From NCBI GenBank assembly GCA_029237695.1, contig JAQRGA010000043.1:124001-188000 (forward strand): a stretch of 64,000 bases of DNA. Reading direction: 5' to 3'. This DNA is from Conchocele bisecta (Eukaryota; Mollusca; Bivalvia; Lucinida; Thyasiridae). The notes under the pieces are model-generated. The model searched no databases. It was not told where the DNA came from and saw nothing but the letters and a program-made list of their open reading frames with translations. The translations under genes were made by a program, and so were the position numbers. This document shows positions 22,005 through 32,345 of this stretch, in pieces (position 1 is the first letter of the stretch; each line of letters opens with the position of its first letter).

Positions 22005-24175
22005 TGTCGGCACACGAATGCCCCCGCTGGCAGCCAAAGAAAACGAGGCATATTTGATTATAAGCCATGTACCCGAGCGTTAAGGTTTCGAACGCACCAA
22101 GTCTGTGACCTTGACCCTGGGCTTAGCGGGGGTGGGACGAATATGGATTTGTCACAGGGCAGTAGAGGACCATTGGAGCAATGCGTGTGTGAAATGTGAA
22201 GCAGATCCGAGCCAGGAAACAGAAATTATAAGCCATTTACCCAGCGTTAAGGTTTCGAACGCACCAAGTCTGTGACCTTGACCCTGGGCTTAGCGGGGGC
22301 GGAACGAATGTGGATTTGTCACAGGGCGGTAGAGGACCATTGGAGCAATGCGTGTGTGAAATGTGAAGCAGATCCGAGCCAGGAAACAGAAATTATAAGC
22401 CATTTACCCAGCGTTAAGGTTTCGAAAGCACCAAGTCTGTGACCTTGACCCTGGGCTTAGCGGGGGCGGGCGGGACGAATGTGGATTTGTCACAGGGCAG
22501 TAGAGGACCATTGGAGCAATGCATGTGTGAAATGTGAAGCAGATCCGAGCAAGGAAACAGCAATTATAAGCCATTTACCCAGCGTTAAGGTTTCGAAAGC
22601 ACCAAGTCTGTGACCTTGACCCTGGGCTTAGCGGGGGCGGGACGAATGTGGATTTGTCACAGGGCAGTAGAGGACCATTGGAGCAATGCGTGTGTGAAAT
22701 GTGAAGCAGATCCGAGCAAGGAAACAGAAATTAAAAGCCATTTACACAAAGTTAAGGTTTCGAAAGCACCAAGTCTGTGACCTTGACCCTGGGTTTAGCG
22801 GGGGCGGGACGAATGTGGATTTGTCACAGGGCAGTAGAGGACCATTGGAGCAATGCGTGTGTGAAATGTGAAGCAGATCCGAGCAAGGAAACAGAAATTA
22901 TAAGCCATTTACCCAGCGTTAAGGTTTCGAAAGCACCAAGTCTGTGACCTTGACCCTGGGCTTAGCGGGGGTGGGACGAATGTGGATTTGTCACAGGGCG
23001 GTAGAGGACCATTGGAGCAATGCGTGTGTGAAATGTGAAGCAGATCCGAGCCAGGAAACAGAAATTATAAGCCATTTACCCAGCGTTAAGGTTTCGAACG
23101 CACCAAGTCTGTGACCTTGACCCTGGGCTTAGCGGGGGCGGGACGAATGTGGATTTGTCACAGGGCGGTAGAGGACCATTGGAGCAATGCATGTGTGAAA
23201 TGTGAAGCATATCCGAGCCAGGAAACAGAAATTATATGCCATTTACCGAGCCTTAAGGTTTTGAAAGCACCAAGTCTGTGACCTTGACCCTGGGCTTAGC
23301 GGGGGCGGGATGAATGTGGACTTGTCACAGGGCGGTAGAGGACCATTGGAGCAATGCATGTGTGAAATGTGAAGCAGATCCGAGCAAGGAAACAGAAATT
23401 ATAAGCCATTTACCCAGCGTTAAGGTTTCGAAAGCACCAAGTCTGTGACCTTGACCCTGGTCTTAGCGGGGGTGGGACGAATGTGGATTTGTCACAGGGT
23501 GGTAGAGGACCATTGGAGCAATGCGTGTGTGAAATGTGAAGCAGATCCGAGCCAGGAAACAGAAATTATAAGCCATTTACCCAGCGTTATGGTTTCGAAC
23601 GCACCAAGTCTGTGACCTTGACCCTGGGCTTAGCGGGGGCGGGACGAATGTGGATTTGTCACAGGGCGGTAGAGGACCATTGGAGCAATGCGTGTGTGAA
23701 ATGTGAAGCAGATCCGAGCCAGGAAACAGAAATTATATGCCATTTACCCAGCGTTAAGGTTTCGAAAGCACCAAGTCTGTGACCTTGACCCTGGGCTTAG
23801 CGGGGGCGGGACGAATGTGGACTTGTCACAGGGCAGTAGAGGACCATTGGAGCAATGCGTGTGTGAAATGTGAAGCAGATCCGAGCAAGGAAACAGAAAT
23901 TATAAGCCATTTACCCAGCGTTAAGGTTTCGAAAGTACCAAGTCTGTGACCTTGACCCTGGGCTTAGCGGGGGCGGGACGAATGTGGATTTGTCACAGGG
24001 CGGTAGAGGACCATTGGAGCAATGCGTGTGTGAAATGTGAAGCAGATCCGAGCAAGGAAACAGAAATTATAAGCCATTTACCGAGCGTTAAGGTTTCGGG
24101 ACGTACGTACGTACGTACGTACGGACACCGGTAACACTATATGCCCCCCTCACCATTCGGTGGCGGGGGCATAAA
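22005..24175 (+). repeat. 167-bp satellite, about 12 units
   Basis: Unit landmarks: accaagtctgtgaccttgac, cctgggcttagcgggggcgg, gtagaggaccattggagcaa, tgtgtgaaatgtgaagcaga, ataagccatttacccagcgt. Successive starts at 22094 and 22261 give the period. The array begins after cggcacacgaatgcccccgc. It ends in an acgt microsatellite (24099-24122) and a small hairpin atgcccccctcaccattcgg, as if it were the body of one mobile unit. Confidence 0.95.
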
Positions 24176-24642
24176 AATAACAAAAAGTGCTGTATCCTCA
24201 ACATATAAAGGGTCACCGAGACGGTTCAAATAGGTCACATCCAATATTTATTTTTTTTACAAATCTTGTAATTTCCAGCTTGGAAGTTGGAGAGAAATAT
24301 TGTGTTATTGCTTTTTTATCGTGTGTTCCCTATTTAATAATAAAGCAAATCAATAATCCATTTGTAAATATAAAATACCCATTTAATTTGAAATCAGGGG
24401 GCACAATACAATTTAGACACGCAGCTTATCTGAGAGAGGTTCCACTGTACTGGAGTCTCTCTCCACTCTTCATCTAAGAGACTGAATTATCACTGGACGA
24501 AAAACGGAACAATCCACTGAAAAGTTACAACAACAAAAACAACAACAACAGAGACGGTATGTAATGGACGAGTGTACGTAAGACTGCCCACAGGTATACA
24601 TCCTGTGTCGGTCACCTATGCCATGACAAGGTCAGTTGGTAA

Positions 24643-24892
24643 TTAACCCTCAGACCTCTACTCACAACAACTGTCGTCTGCTGTTGCTTTTATATCTTGC
24701 CATATTTCTCAATAAAAACATGGTTTGACAGCACCTCAGAATCATTTCCAATGGAAATGATTCTGAAGTGCTGTCAAAGCATGTTGTAAATTATTCTAAA
24801 GTGCTGTCAAAGCATGTTTTTGATGATGAAAATGGAAAATAGGAAATAAACAGCAGACGACAACAAAATTAAGATAGCGGTCTAAGGGTTAA
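24643..24892. mobile_element. Family B TTAA MITE
   Basis: TTAACCCTCAGACCTC to GCGGTCTAAGGGTTAA, with core AGAATCATTTCCAATGGAAA and one duplicated arm segment. Confidence 0.88.
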
Positions 24893-24969
24893 ACACAACA
24901 TGTAAACTACAAACATATACAAGTACATATATATATCTCAGCCTTACGGAAGGTAAATATGGCAAATAC

Positions 24970-25525
24970 CTGGCTGTTATTGGGGAAATGGGGCTTATGG
25001 GATTTGCGACCAGTGTAGCTCCTGGTCAAATAGCACACTCCTGCAGACTGATAACGATCTGTATTGCTTGTCAGACCTCATGTTGTCATGTCATGTGACT
25101 GGAGCGAATAAACGATTATTATTAATTATTATTATTATAGAAGCTTGACAAGTGTTTCATTGATCGACTGGCGAACAGTGCAGATCCTGATCAGACTGTG
25201 CGGATGCACAGTCTGATCTGGATCTACACTGGTCGCTAACTCTATACGCCCCATTAATCCAGTCACAGCAAATACCTATATACTTGGCTGTGACTAGATA
25301 ATTGGGTCCTATGGGAATTGTGACCAGTGTAGCCTCTGATCAAATATCACACTCCTGTAACCTGATAACGATCTATATCTCTTATTACAATCATGACAGG
25401 CGTTTCACAGATGGAATGGCGAACAGTGCAGATCCTGATCAGACTGTGCGGATGCTCAGGCTGATCTGGATCTACACTGGTCGCATAACCCATAAGCCCC
25501 ATCTTTCCAGTCACAGCCACATGTA
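24970..25525. mobile_element. Family L elements, two adjacent copies
   Basis: Two inverted-end units in tandem (about 24975-25265 and 25285-25520). Each goes from tggggcttatgggatttg or similar to a complementary cataagcccc / ccagtcacag end. Each has gcagatcctgatcagactgt and gctgatctggatctacact as an inner imperfect palindrome. Confidence 0.75.
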
Positions 25526-25724
25526 ATGTAACCTTAACATGTTTAATTGCTCTGGGCAAAGGCAGGATTTTTCGATAGTTAAGCGAGGCGTGAAATTTCT
25601 TTTCCTTTATGATGGTTGCCTATGGCTGGTAAAAAACAGCCCATAGATCTAGCAAACTTTGTCTACACTTGACCACCAAAACAGGGGGAAAATCAGATTT
25701 TTTTTCTCCAAATGTTCTTTATTT

Positions 25725-25870
25725 CTTCTCGAAAGTATGTATTGTTACCACTCATTTGAACCGTCTCGGCGAGACGGTTCAAATGAGTGGTAACAACATA
25801 TACTTTTGGTGGAAAATAAAAAATACGTTGAGACCATTCACTTAGAAAAATGCCACATCAGCGTGTATAG
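25725..25870. mobile_element. Family C hairpin module
   Basis: A perfect stem around CATTTGAACCGTCTC, loop ggc, with tgttaccactcatttgaacc arms. TTAA ends are not preserved. Confidence 0.75.
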
Positions 25871-26295
25871 GACTAATTGGCAATTAAGAACATTAGAGTA
25901 GGACCATTTCCTGTTGAAGTCAAGCATAAAGATTGGTTAATGAATCTTGCAAACCATGTCCCAACTTTGGTGGAAAATTTCCAAGTCTAAGCTGGGCAAC
26001 CGTAGTACATTGAAAAGCGAACGCAACCTGGTGACACCAATCAACAATTGGCAACAAAAGTAGAAATCATCATTATGTAAAGTCATCGACGTGGAACAAA
26101 ACCCAGGGTGTGTTGTACAGTTGAAAAATCACACAAAGCACTTGGGCAATTATTGTTGAATAATAATTTTCCTGTATTTGACAACAAAGGGTGCGAAAAC
26201 CTGGACAACTATTAGCTGCTGCCATGGAATTTCTTTACAAGTTTAAACAGCGGTTTTTCAAACTGTCTCTCTCCTCTCTGTTGTGTTATAACACA

Positions 26296-26655
26296 ATAAT
26301 TCCAGCACAAAAATATTTACACAATTCCTTAACATTTGATTGGCCCGTAGCAAGTCTATGTCCAAAATGTATATCCTTGTAAACTCGCATGCCGAACTAC
26401 TTTCCGTAACCGTGAGGCGCAGTTAAAATAATTCTTAAGAAAACGGAAGATAAACACATTTTCTTGATAAATTTATTTCAAATGCTGGAATTATAAGGAA
26501 TGAATGGCCTTTTTGTGGAATTTATCGTGGATATAAACTTGGAAAAGTCGCGGGAATACTGGACGAGGCCTTCCGGCCTTCGTCCAGTATTCCCGCGACT
26601 TTTCCAAGTTTATACCCCGATAAATTCCACAAAAAGGCCATTCATTTCTATAATA
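26296..26655. mobile_element. Family G long-stem foldback
   Basis: aataattccagcacaaaaat through tcatttctataat. Same structure as 15484, with centre gacgaggccttccggccttc. Confidence 0.82.
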
Positions 26656-26659
26656 ACCA

Positions 26660-26840
26660 ATAGGATAAAAATAAACAATTGGCGATAAAAAATTACAATT
26701 TTCGAAAAAAAAAAAAATAAATAAAAAATTCTCGAAAATTGTAATTTTTTATCGCCAATTGTTTATTTTTATCGCCAATTGCGAAATTGGATTTTCCAAA
26801 TTTATACCCCGATAAATTCCACAAAAAGGCCATTCATTCA
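26660..26840. repeat. AT-rich hairpin with ggcgataaaaaattacaatt arms
   Basis: Arms caattggcgataaaaaatta and its complement surround an A-rich loop. The same motif forms the core of the CAGGGATTCCGCTGG element at 61650. It is followed by a stray family G arm (cccgataaattccacaaaaa). Confidence 0.7.
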
Positions 26841-26889
26841 TATAGCGTATTAGAACTCATAATTGTAATACAGCAGTGTAATAAATATG

Positions 26890-27268
26890 CAGGGCTCCAG
26901 ATAAGGAATAAGTAATTGAGTATTTTCACTCCATCATATCTGAAGCAATTGGGTATTTCAATATTTTAATTGCGTAAAATTAAAATCACACTACTGTTTA
27001 CACATCAACAGACAGCAATAATTGAATACCGGTAGTTTGCTTCGAAATGAAAACAGGTCTTGGCATTTCATTAGAATTGTCTCCTTGGAGACAATTCTAA
27101 TGAAACACCAAGATGTGTTTTCATGGAAAATAAGAAAAATATGCTATATTTGAGGTCTGTTTATTGTTTTCTGCAGCCCATTTTTCATTGCTTTTTGATA
27201 CTCGCTACTTCTGATTTCAATTAGGTTTTTGGCAATTTTAATTGGGTATTTAAGCAAATACGCATCTT
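26890..27268. mobile_element. Family F element, GAATTGTCTC-type, right end decayed
   Basis: Starts CAGGGCTCCAGATAAGGAAT, core TTAGAATTGTCTCCTTGGAG. The end fades at gcaaatacgcatcttc. It preserves the empty TTAA site that is filled by family D at 12952. Confidence 0.8.
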
Positions 27269-27615
27269 CAATGCATGATGTTGTGTTTATGAAATAAATA
27301 GGCCAAGGAGTAACACCGTTGAAGACATGAAGAATTTAGACGAACATATATCCAAAATTGTTGAGGCATATTAGAAGTAGTGATCTCTATGTCTCACCTG
27401 GGCGAGACAAAAAATAGAGGAATATATTTTGAAATGTTTACACCCCTCAACTCTTTCAACACCACAGGCCTGTATAGTGGTATTGGCAAACAGTGTAGAT
27501 CCCGAGGAGTATCATCGGGATCTGCACTTTTTGCAAGTAATTTTTGAGAACAAAAAAAAAAAGTGAAAAAGTGAAAGTGTATGGGTTTAACATCCCACCA
27601 ACAGCTAATGTGATA

Positions 27616-27699
27616 TCGATGGTCTAGTAACATAAGGTCATAACTGCTATGCTTTAGCACGTCTAGTAACATAAGTACCTTATGTTACTAGACCATCGA
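27616..27699. mobile_element. Family E palindrome with internal rearrangement
   Basis: TCGATGGTCTAGTAACATAA to complement, flanked by TA on both sides. The second arm has a partial duplication (cgtctagtaacataagtacc). Confidence 0.82.
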
Positions 27700-27980
27700 T
27701 ATAGAGACGGGACCACAGTTTTAAGTCTCATCCGACAGTGAGATGGAAATACTATGAAAGTATTTTTGATGCCTACAGCGAGGATTGAACACACAATCTA
27801 TCTTGTTGAGAACAAAAACACCCCCTTTTCATAAATGGACTAGTTTGACAATAATTTTGCGATGGTTACATTGGTTGCAAAATCAACATATCAAAATCCA
27901 TTCCAGTTACTTGGGGTGGAAGGGTTCAAATTAAGGGGTATTCCACAAGTAATGGTATAGATACGAAACACGACACTCAC

Positions 27981-28146
27981 CTGTTGAGGATCTTGCTAAC
28001 ACAGCCGTGTGACACCTGTAGTTGGCGACTGATCTCGCACGGACGGATACCCTGCAGGGCGAGCTGTAGGATCTGCACCCGTAGGTGGTCGGGCAGCGGG
28101 CGGCCATTTGTGAACTCTCGCCCGTACTGGTTGATGTTACGCACGT
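27981..28146 (-). CDS. Pax: Pax-family protein, paired-domain exon 1 (PAI subdomain)
   Basis: Encodes model residues 259-313. It carries the beta-hairpin and the first helix-turn-helix of a paired domain. Landmarks are [21 protein letters not shown] and [10 protein letters not shown], all at the expected spacing. Residues at paired-domain positions 42, 44 and 47 are Gln, Gln and His. The usual hairpin NQLGGVFVNG is replaced by [10 protein letters not shown]. The acceptor is tattttccag and the donor is AACAG followed by gtgagt, ending in phase 2, so AG joins G of the next exon to encode Arg. The family is certain from these motifs; the subfamily is not. A lophotrochozoan-specific Pax group such as Pax-beta is one candidate, and a derived Pax2/5/8 or Pax1/9 type is another. 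Confidence 0.95.
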
Positions 28147-28295
28147 CTGGAAAATATTGGTTGGTTGGTTGTTTGGCTGGTTGGTTGGTTCGCTGGTTTT
28201 TTGGTTGATTGTATGGAGAGATGGTTAGTTGATTGGTTGGTTGGCTGGTTGGCTGGTTGGCTGGTTAGCTGGTTGGCTGGCTGGTTAATAGGGAG
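28147..28295. repeat. TTGG/CTGG microsatellite beside the paired-domain exon
   Basis: Irregular ttggttggctgg repeats start within about 10 bases of the splice acceptor and fill half of the 320-bp intron. On the gene strand this is a C/A-rich tract that includes pyrimidine runs. Confidence 0.9.
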
Positions 28296-28466
28296 GTGGG
28301 TTTTTTATGGATGGATGGGATACAGTGCAGAGAAATAAAATTTGTTTCATTTCAGTTTTATGTCCACCCAACAGAAAGGTCCAATGGAAATGATCTAAAG
28401 TGCAGTCAAGCCATATGTGTTTATTCATAAGAATGCAAAATATAAAACAACTGCAGACCCAAGTAC

Positions 28467-28836
28467 CTGGGTCTGTGCAAGAGGTCTTCTGTTCCCCGCC
28501 CTCGTCGCCCGTGCCCACCTCCCCACCCGGCAACACGCCCATTGGCGCCGCAGGCTTCACGACCAGGGTCACCCCTGGGCTACCCCCGGGCGGCACGCTA
28601 GGCGGCACTCCGGGGCTCCCACCCACGGGCATGGTGCTCGTCTCCATCAACGTCTTCTGCTCGGATTTCTGCGGTTGCACCTTATCGCCATTGGCAACAA
28701 GCTTGGCAACCATTTCCTTCTTCGCTTCAATGGCAACCACTTGACCATCAGTGGCAGTCTGACCTTCACCGCCATTTTCTTTGGAAAGGTCAAGGACGTT
28801 TAGAAGCTGTTGGTGTTGCTGTTGAAATGCTTGGCC
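28467..28836 (-). CDS. Pax: Pax-family protein, second coding exon (linker region)
   Basis: Encodes model residues 136-258 plus the first base of residue 259. The acceptor is ctacattttcag and the donor is CCAG followed by gtactt. The start (GQAFQQQHQQLLNVLDLSK) continues the Gln-rich helix of the previous exon. VLDLSKE resembles the CtBP corepressor-binding consensus P-x-D-L-S and the GLDLSKK variant known from HIC1. The middle is Lys/Glu-rich and the rest is a Pro/Gly/Val-rich repeat-like linker (PPSVPPGGSPGV). It ends in a short Glu/Gly stretch and TSCTDP immediately before the paired domain. A plus-strand ORF over the same bases is a shadow. Confidence 0.82.
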
Positions 28837-28972
28837 CTGAAAATGTAGAAACTCTGATGTAACTACAGCAGCAAAGTGTTGGCAGTTTTAATCCGTTCAC
28901 CCCTAGTAACGGGAATTGACACCCTCCATGTTGTTTTCAGACTATTACATTTATTGGGAAAGAGTATTGTTT

Positions 28973-29218
28973 TTAACTCTTTGCATGCTGGGAAACTTGT
29001 GGGCTATAAATAGTTCAAAACTAGCAGACAAAAATTCATCATATTTTCTTGTATTTCTCCCCGCAAATATCATGATTATGTCTTGGAATTTCATTAGAAT
29101 TGAGTCCTCAGAGGACTCGATTCTAATGAAATTTCAAGATATATTTACAGAGAGAAATAAAACATGCACTCCTAATTCATTTGGCGGATATTTTCGCCAC
29201 AAGCACGCAAAGAGTTAA
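28973..29218. mobile_element. Family A TTAA MITE
   Basis: TTAACTCTTTGCATGCTGGG to AAGCACGCAAAGAGTTAA, with core TTAGAATTGAGTCCTCAGAG and complement. Confidence 0.87.
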
Positions 29219-29237
29219 AGATCCGAAAATATCGTCA

Positions 29238-29400
29238 AATGGTGCAGATCCTGATGAGTTGGCTCATTGCGAGCCAGCTCATCTGGATCTACACAGGTTT
29301 TTCAAACATTTGCCGTGGCACGAGGGAACTGTTTGAACCCCAAGGCCGTAGGCCGCGGGTTCAAACAGTTTCCGAGTGCCACAGCAAACGTTTACCCACG
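29238..29400. repeat. GATCCTGATGAG palindrome plus a second long hairpin
   Basis: 29240-29296: gcagatcctgatgagttggc and its near complement. 29308-29388: tttgccgtggcacgagggaa, ctgtttgaacccc and their complements around ggccgtaggcc. Confidence 0.7.
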
Positions 29401-29990
29401 GCTGGACATGGTCGAACGTTATTGTTACATTTCCGTCAGAAATATCATGTAATTTGAGCATGTATGCAGTACTTTCGGTACTTTGATAACCAGCTACATT
29501 CAAATAGCTGATTTACACGTACATATTCCCGGACCACAGTACACGACGCGTGATGCAGCCGCATCAATTTCAAAATTTCAGTGCGACCGTTGTGAACTGG
29601 TCTGGTGACGTCATGGCGAGTTCTAGTAACGTCATGAACCACATGCATTACATAGGTGTTGGCTTGGGCCCTGAAAAGAGCATTGTCTACAGCCATGGTC
29701 AAACAGCATGCGATGTACCTTTGAACACGGCTGTGAGCAGTGTGGAACAACGGCAGTCATGTAACAATGCTTGTTGAGCCTTGAAATTCCTACACATTTC
29801 CTATCTGTGCCAGATGAACTTGAAAGCAAAGACACTAGCATGGTATTCTCTTAGCTACAATAATTTGCCTCCGATAAGTTATCTACGGCTACAATTTGCC
29901 CATTCAAATAAGAGCTGTAGGAGAACAGCATAACTCGACTACGAGGGTTGTCGATGTACACATAGCTTGACAAAGAAGGTGGCCGTGGCC
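29401..29990. other. Unassigned intronic DNA
   Basis: No exon signal supported. aattcctacacatttcctat to ggtattctctta (about 29786-29852) recurs near 31430 and 31780, so it belongs to a dispersed repeat. Confidence 0.4.
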
Positions 29991-29999
29991 CGCATAAAA

Positions 30000-30985
30000 A
30001 TCTTAACCAAGGTCAACTAAAACCTTAACCAAGGGGAATTAAGTAAGTAATTAAAGGTTAAATGTAGGTCAATGTCAGATATAGGTCAGGGGTTTTTGAT
30101 GTACATCACTAGGAGATGAAGTTTTCCAAGTATGGTTGCTGTAGGCCCAGGAGTATTGCATATACAAGCTTGACTAAAAACCTTAACCAAGGAAAAATAA
30201 ATAAGTAATCCAAGGGTAAAAGTAGGTCAAGGTCAAATATAGGTCAGGGATTATTGATGTACATCACTAGGAGATGAAGTTGTCCAAGTATGGTTGCTGT
30301 AGGCCCAGGAGTATTCCATATACAAGCTTGACTATAAACCTTAACCAAGTTTGAGTACAAACCTTAACCAAGGGGAAATAACTAAGTAATTCAAGGTTAA
30401 ATGTAGGTCAAGGTAAAATATAGGTCAGGGGTTATTGATGTACATCCCTATGAGAAAAAGTTATCCAAGTATGGTGTCTGTATGCACAATAGTATTCCAT
30501 CTACAAGCTTGACTAAAAACCTTAACCAAGGTTGACTAAAAACCTTAACCAAGGGGAATTAAGTAAGTAATTCAAGAGGAAATGTAGGTCAAGGTCAAAT
30601 ATAGATCCGGGGTTATTGATGTACATCCCTACGAGAAAAGGTTGTCCAAGTATGGTGTCTGTATGCACAATAGTATTCCATCTACAAGCTTGACTAAAAA
30701 ACTTAACCAAGGTTGACTAAAAACCTTAACCAAGGGGAATTAACTAAGTAATTCAAGGTTAAATGTAGGTCAAGGTCAAATATAGGTCAGCGGTTGTTGA
30801 TGTACATCACTAGGAGATGAAGTTGTCCAAGTATGGTGGGTGTAGGGCCAGGAGTATTCCATATACAAGCTTGATTAAAAACCTTAACCAAGGCGTGACG
30901 GTGACGCCGAAGCCGACGCCGGGGTGACTACATACATTTAAGCTCCAACTATTCTTCGAATAGTCGAGCTAAAAATGTGAGCCAC
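30000..30985 (+). repeat. 181-bp satellite, five units
   Basis: gatgtacatc recurs at about 30101, 30259, 30440, 30621 and 30802: the first interval is 158 bp, then three of 181 bp. Units contain aaccttaaccaaggggaatt and aagtatggtgtctgtatgca. The array ends in gacgccgaagccgacgccgg and tcgaatagtcgagctaaaaa, a tail style like those of the other satellites here. Confidence 0.92.
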
Positions 30986-31389
30986 CGAAGTGCATACCCA
31001 AACCTGTTGCATGTAGGTCAACATTTAGTAAACTGTATATTTTATACCTTTAAACAAATAATCTTTGATGTAGAACTAGTAAATTGCCAAAAATAATAGA
31101 ACAGGGAAATCATTTTCCCATGGAAGCCATGTTTTCTCTTGTTGTTGTTCAACATCCAACATAACAAAATAAAGCTTTCAAATCTACAAGATTTGCATGT
31201 AAATGTTCTTTATTAGTAATTTATTGATACAGCTTTGACAGTTTTATATCAATAACATATCAAACACGCCGGATAACCGATTGCAAAAATCACTCTTCCA
31301 TGTGTTACATTAAAAGAGATGGGGTTAAATTGCTACCCTTGCAAGAGGTATGGAGCGGGGTATCAATTTTGTTTCTAGGTATTCTCTAT

Positions 31390-31830
31390 GTAAAAAATAT
31401 CGGCTTGGAAATGGCAGGAATTCCTCGGCCAGCCTGAGAATTCCTACACGTTTCATAGCCTTGCCAGATGACCATGATAACAAAAGACACTCGCATGATA
31501 TTCTCTACTTAACTCTTTGCATGCTGGGAAATTTGTGGGCTATAAATAGTTCAAAAATAGCAGACGAGAATTCATTGTATTTTCTTTTATTTCTCTCTAT
31601 AAATATCATGAATATGTCTTGGAATTTCATTAGAATTGCGTCCAGAGGACATATTTACACTGAGAGAGAAATAAAACATATACATATAGTCCTAATTAGT
31701 TTGGCGGATATTTTCGCCGCTAGCATGCAAAGAGTTAAGAACTATCACCTTGGAAATAGTAGGAATTCCTCGGCCAGCCACAGAATTCCTACGCATTTCC
31801 TAGCCATGCCTGGTAGTTTCTATATACACG
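31390..31830. repeat. Dispersed repeat flanking a family A element
   Basis: cggcttggaaatggcaggaa and caccttggaaatagtaggaa, each followed by ttcctcggccagcc, lie on either side of the MITE at 31509-31738. Confidence 0.6.
31509..31738. mobile_element. Family A TTAA MITE, hairpin collapsed
   Basis: TTAACTCTTTGCATGCTGGG to AGCATGCAAAGAGTTAA. One arm of the core hairpin is deleted (ttagaattgcgtccagagga). About 95 bp from the donor of the first coding Pax exon. Confidence 0.85.
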
Positions 31831-31833
31831 TAC

Positions 31834-32238
31834 CTGAAGCATGGATTGTTGGAGATGCAGGAAGTTGATATACTGTTGCTGTAGCAACAGCTGGTAGTTT
31901 GCTGGTAAGATCAGTGGCGCCCCCGCATCTACCGTGGCAACATTCGCCAAGGCTTGGTTTGCCATGGTAACCGCGCCGGCGGCCATAGGAACCATCGGAA
32001 TTGATATTGGGCTGACTGTAGTTTGTGGTTGTGTTGCCATGGCAACTTGGTTAATACTGGTTGGTTGACTATCGTTCGTTGTTTCCGTGGTAACTGCAGA
32101 ATGAGGATTGACCATTTCCTCATACACCTCCGCTATTTCTTTCTTCACAATGATTGGATGTTCTTTAGTTGCCGTGGCAGCCATGGTTGCCATGGTTACT
32201 GGGTGGTCTGAGATGGCTGTGGCGCTGATGGTTGCCAT
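31834..32238 (-). CDS. Pax: Pax-family protein, first coding exon (N-terminal region)
   Basis: Encodes model residues 1-135. The start chosen is the first ATG after an in-frame TAG at 32268-32266 (MATISATAISDHP). A GTG seven codons upstream is in frame but is not a likely eukaryotic start. The sequence is low-complexity and rich in Ala, Thr, Val, Met and Gln, as in activation or repression regions. It contains PIIVKKEIAE, where VKKE fits the sumoylation consensus, and ends in a Gln/Leu-rich stretch (YQLLLQQQYINFLHLQQ) that could form an amphipathic helix. The donor is CAG followed by gtacgt, and the exon ends in phase 0. A long N-terminal extension before the paired domain is unusual for Pax proteins. 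Nothing in this exon alone identifies the family; linkage rests on reading frame and splice phase. Confidence 0.8.
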
Positions 32239-32325
32239 GGATACTGGTAAGTCTGGCACACAGGGCTATGGCAACCTCATGGTGAACATCAGCGATATAT
32301 TGCCAGCAAGAACATGAATGTTAGT
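32239..32325 (-). promoter_or_regulatory. 5' untranslated part of first coding exon with two tiny upstream ORFs
   Basis: A strong acceptor (ttttctcttttcag on the minus strand) ends at 32326, so the exon probably starts at 32325 and at least one untranslated exon lies further upstream. Between the acceptor and the chosen ATG are two short upstream ORFs: 32315-32289 (8 codons) and 32289-32266 (7 codons). Stop and start overlap as TGATG. The second is in frame with the main ORF and ends in TAG. Such upstream ORFs often dampen translation, but that role is inferred. Confidence 0.55.
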
Positions 32326-32345
32326 CTGAAAAGAGAAAAGTGAAT

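Larger units (their letters stand above)
11..32325 (-). other. Pax: Pax-family gene, 3'-incomplete, five exons recognised
   Basis: Gene span on the minus strand from the first recognised splice acceptor to the left edge of the window. All junctions are GT-AG and phase-compatible: exon 1 to 2 phase 0, 2 to 3 phase 1, 3 to 4 phase 2, 4 to 5 phase 2. Intron lengths are about 2997, 320, 20430 and 7248 bp. The concatenated exons read through without a stop for about 411 codons and rebuild an intact paired domain at model residues 260-386. Exons are visibly richer in G and C than the AT-rich introns. The protein is expected to be a nuclear DNA-binding transcription factor. Upstream untranslated exons and the promoter are not identified. 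The gene continues beyond position 1. Confidence 0.93.

Noticed and set aside
22005..24175. CRISPR-like impression of regular repeats
   Set aside because: Units are contiguous 167-bp satellites without unique spacers, in a eukaryotic context.
28400..28803. Plus-strand ORFs of 114 and 128 codons, GC-rich
   Set aside because: Antisense shadows of the second coding Pax exon; the minus-strand frame has splice sites in matching phase.
31350..31868. 172-codon plus-strand ORF
   Set aside because: Crosses a family A MITE (peptide LTLCMLGNLWAINSSK recurs at other MITE copies).
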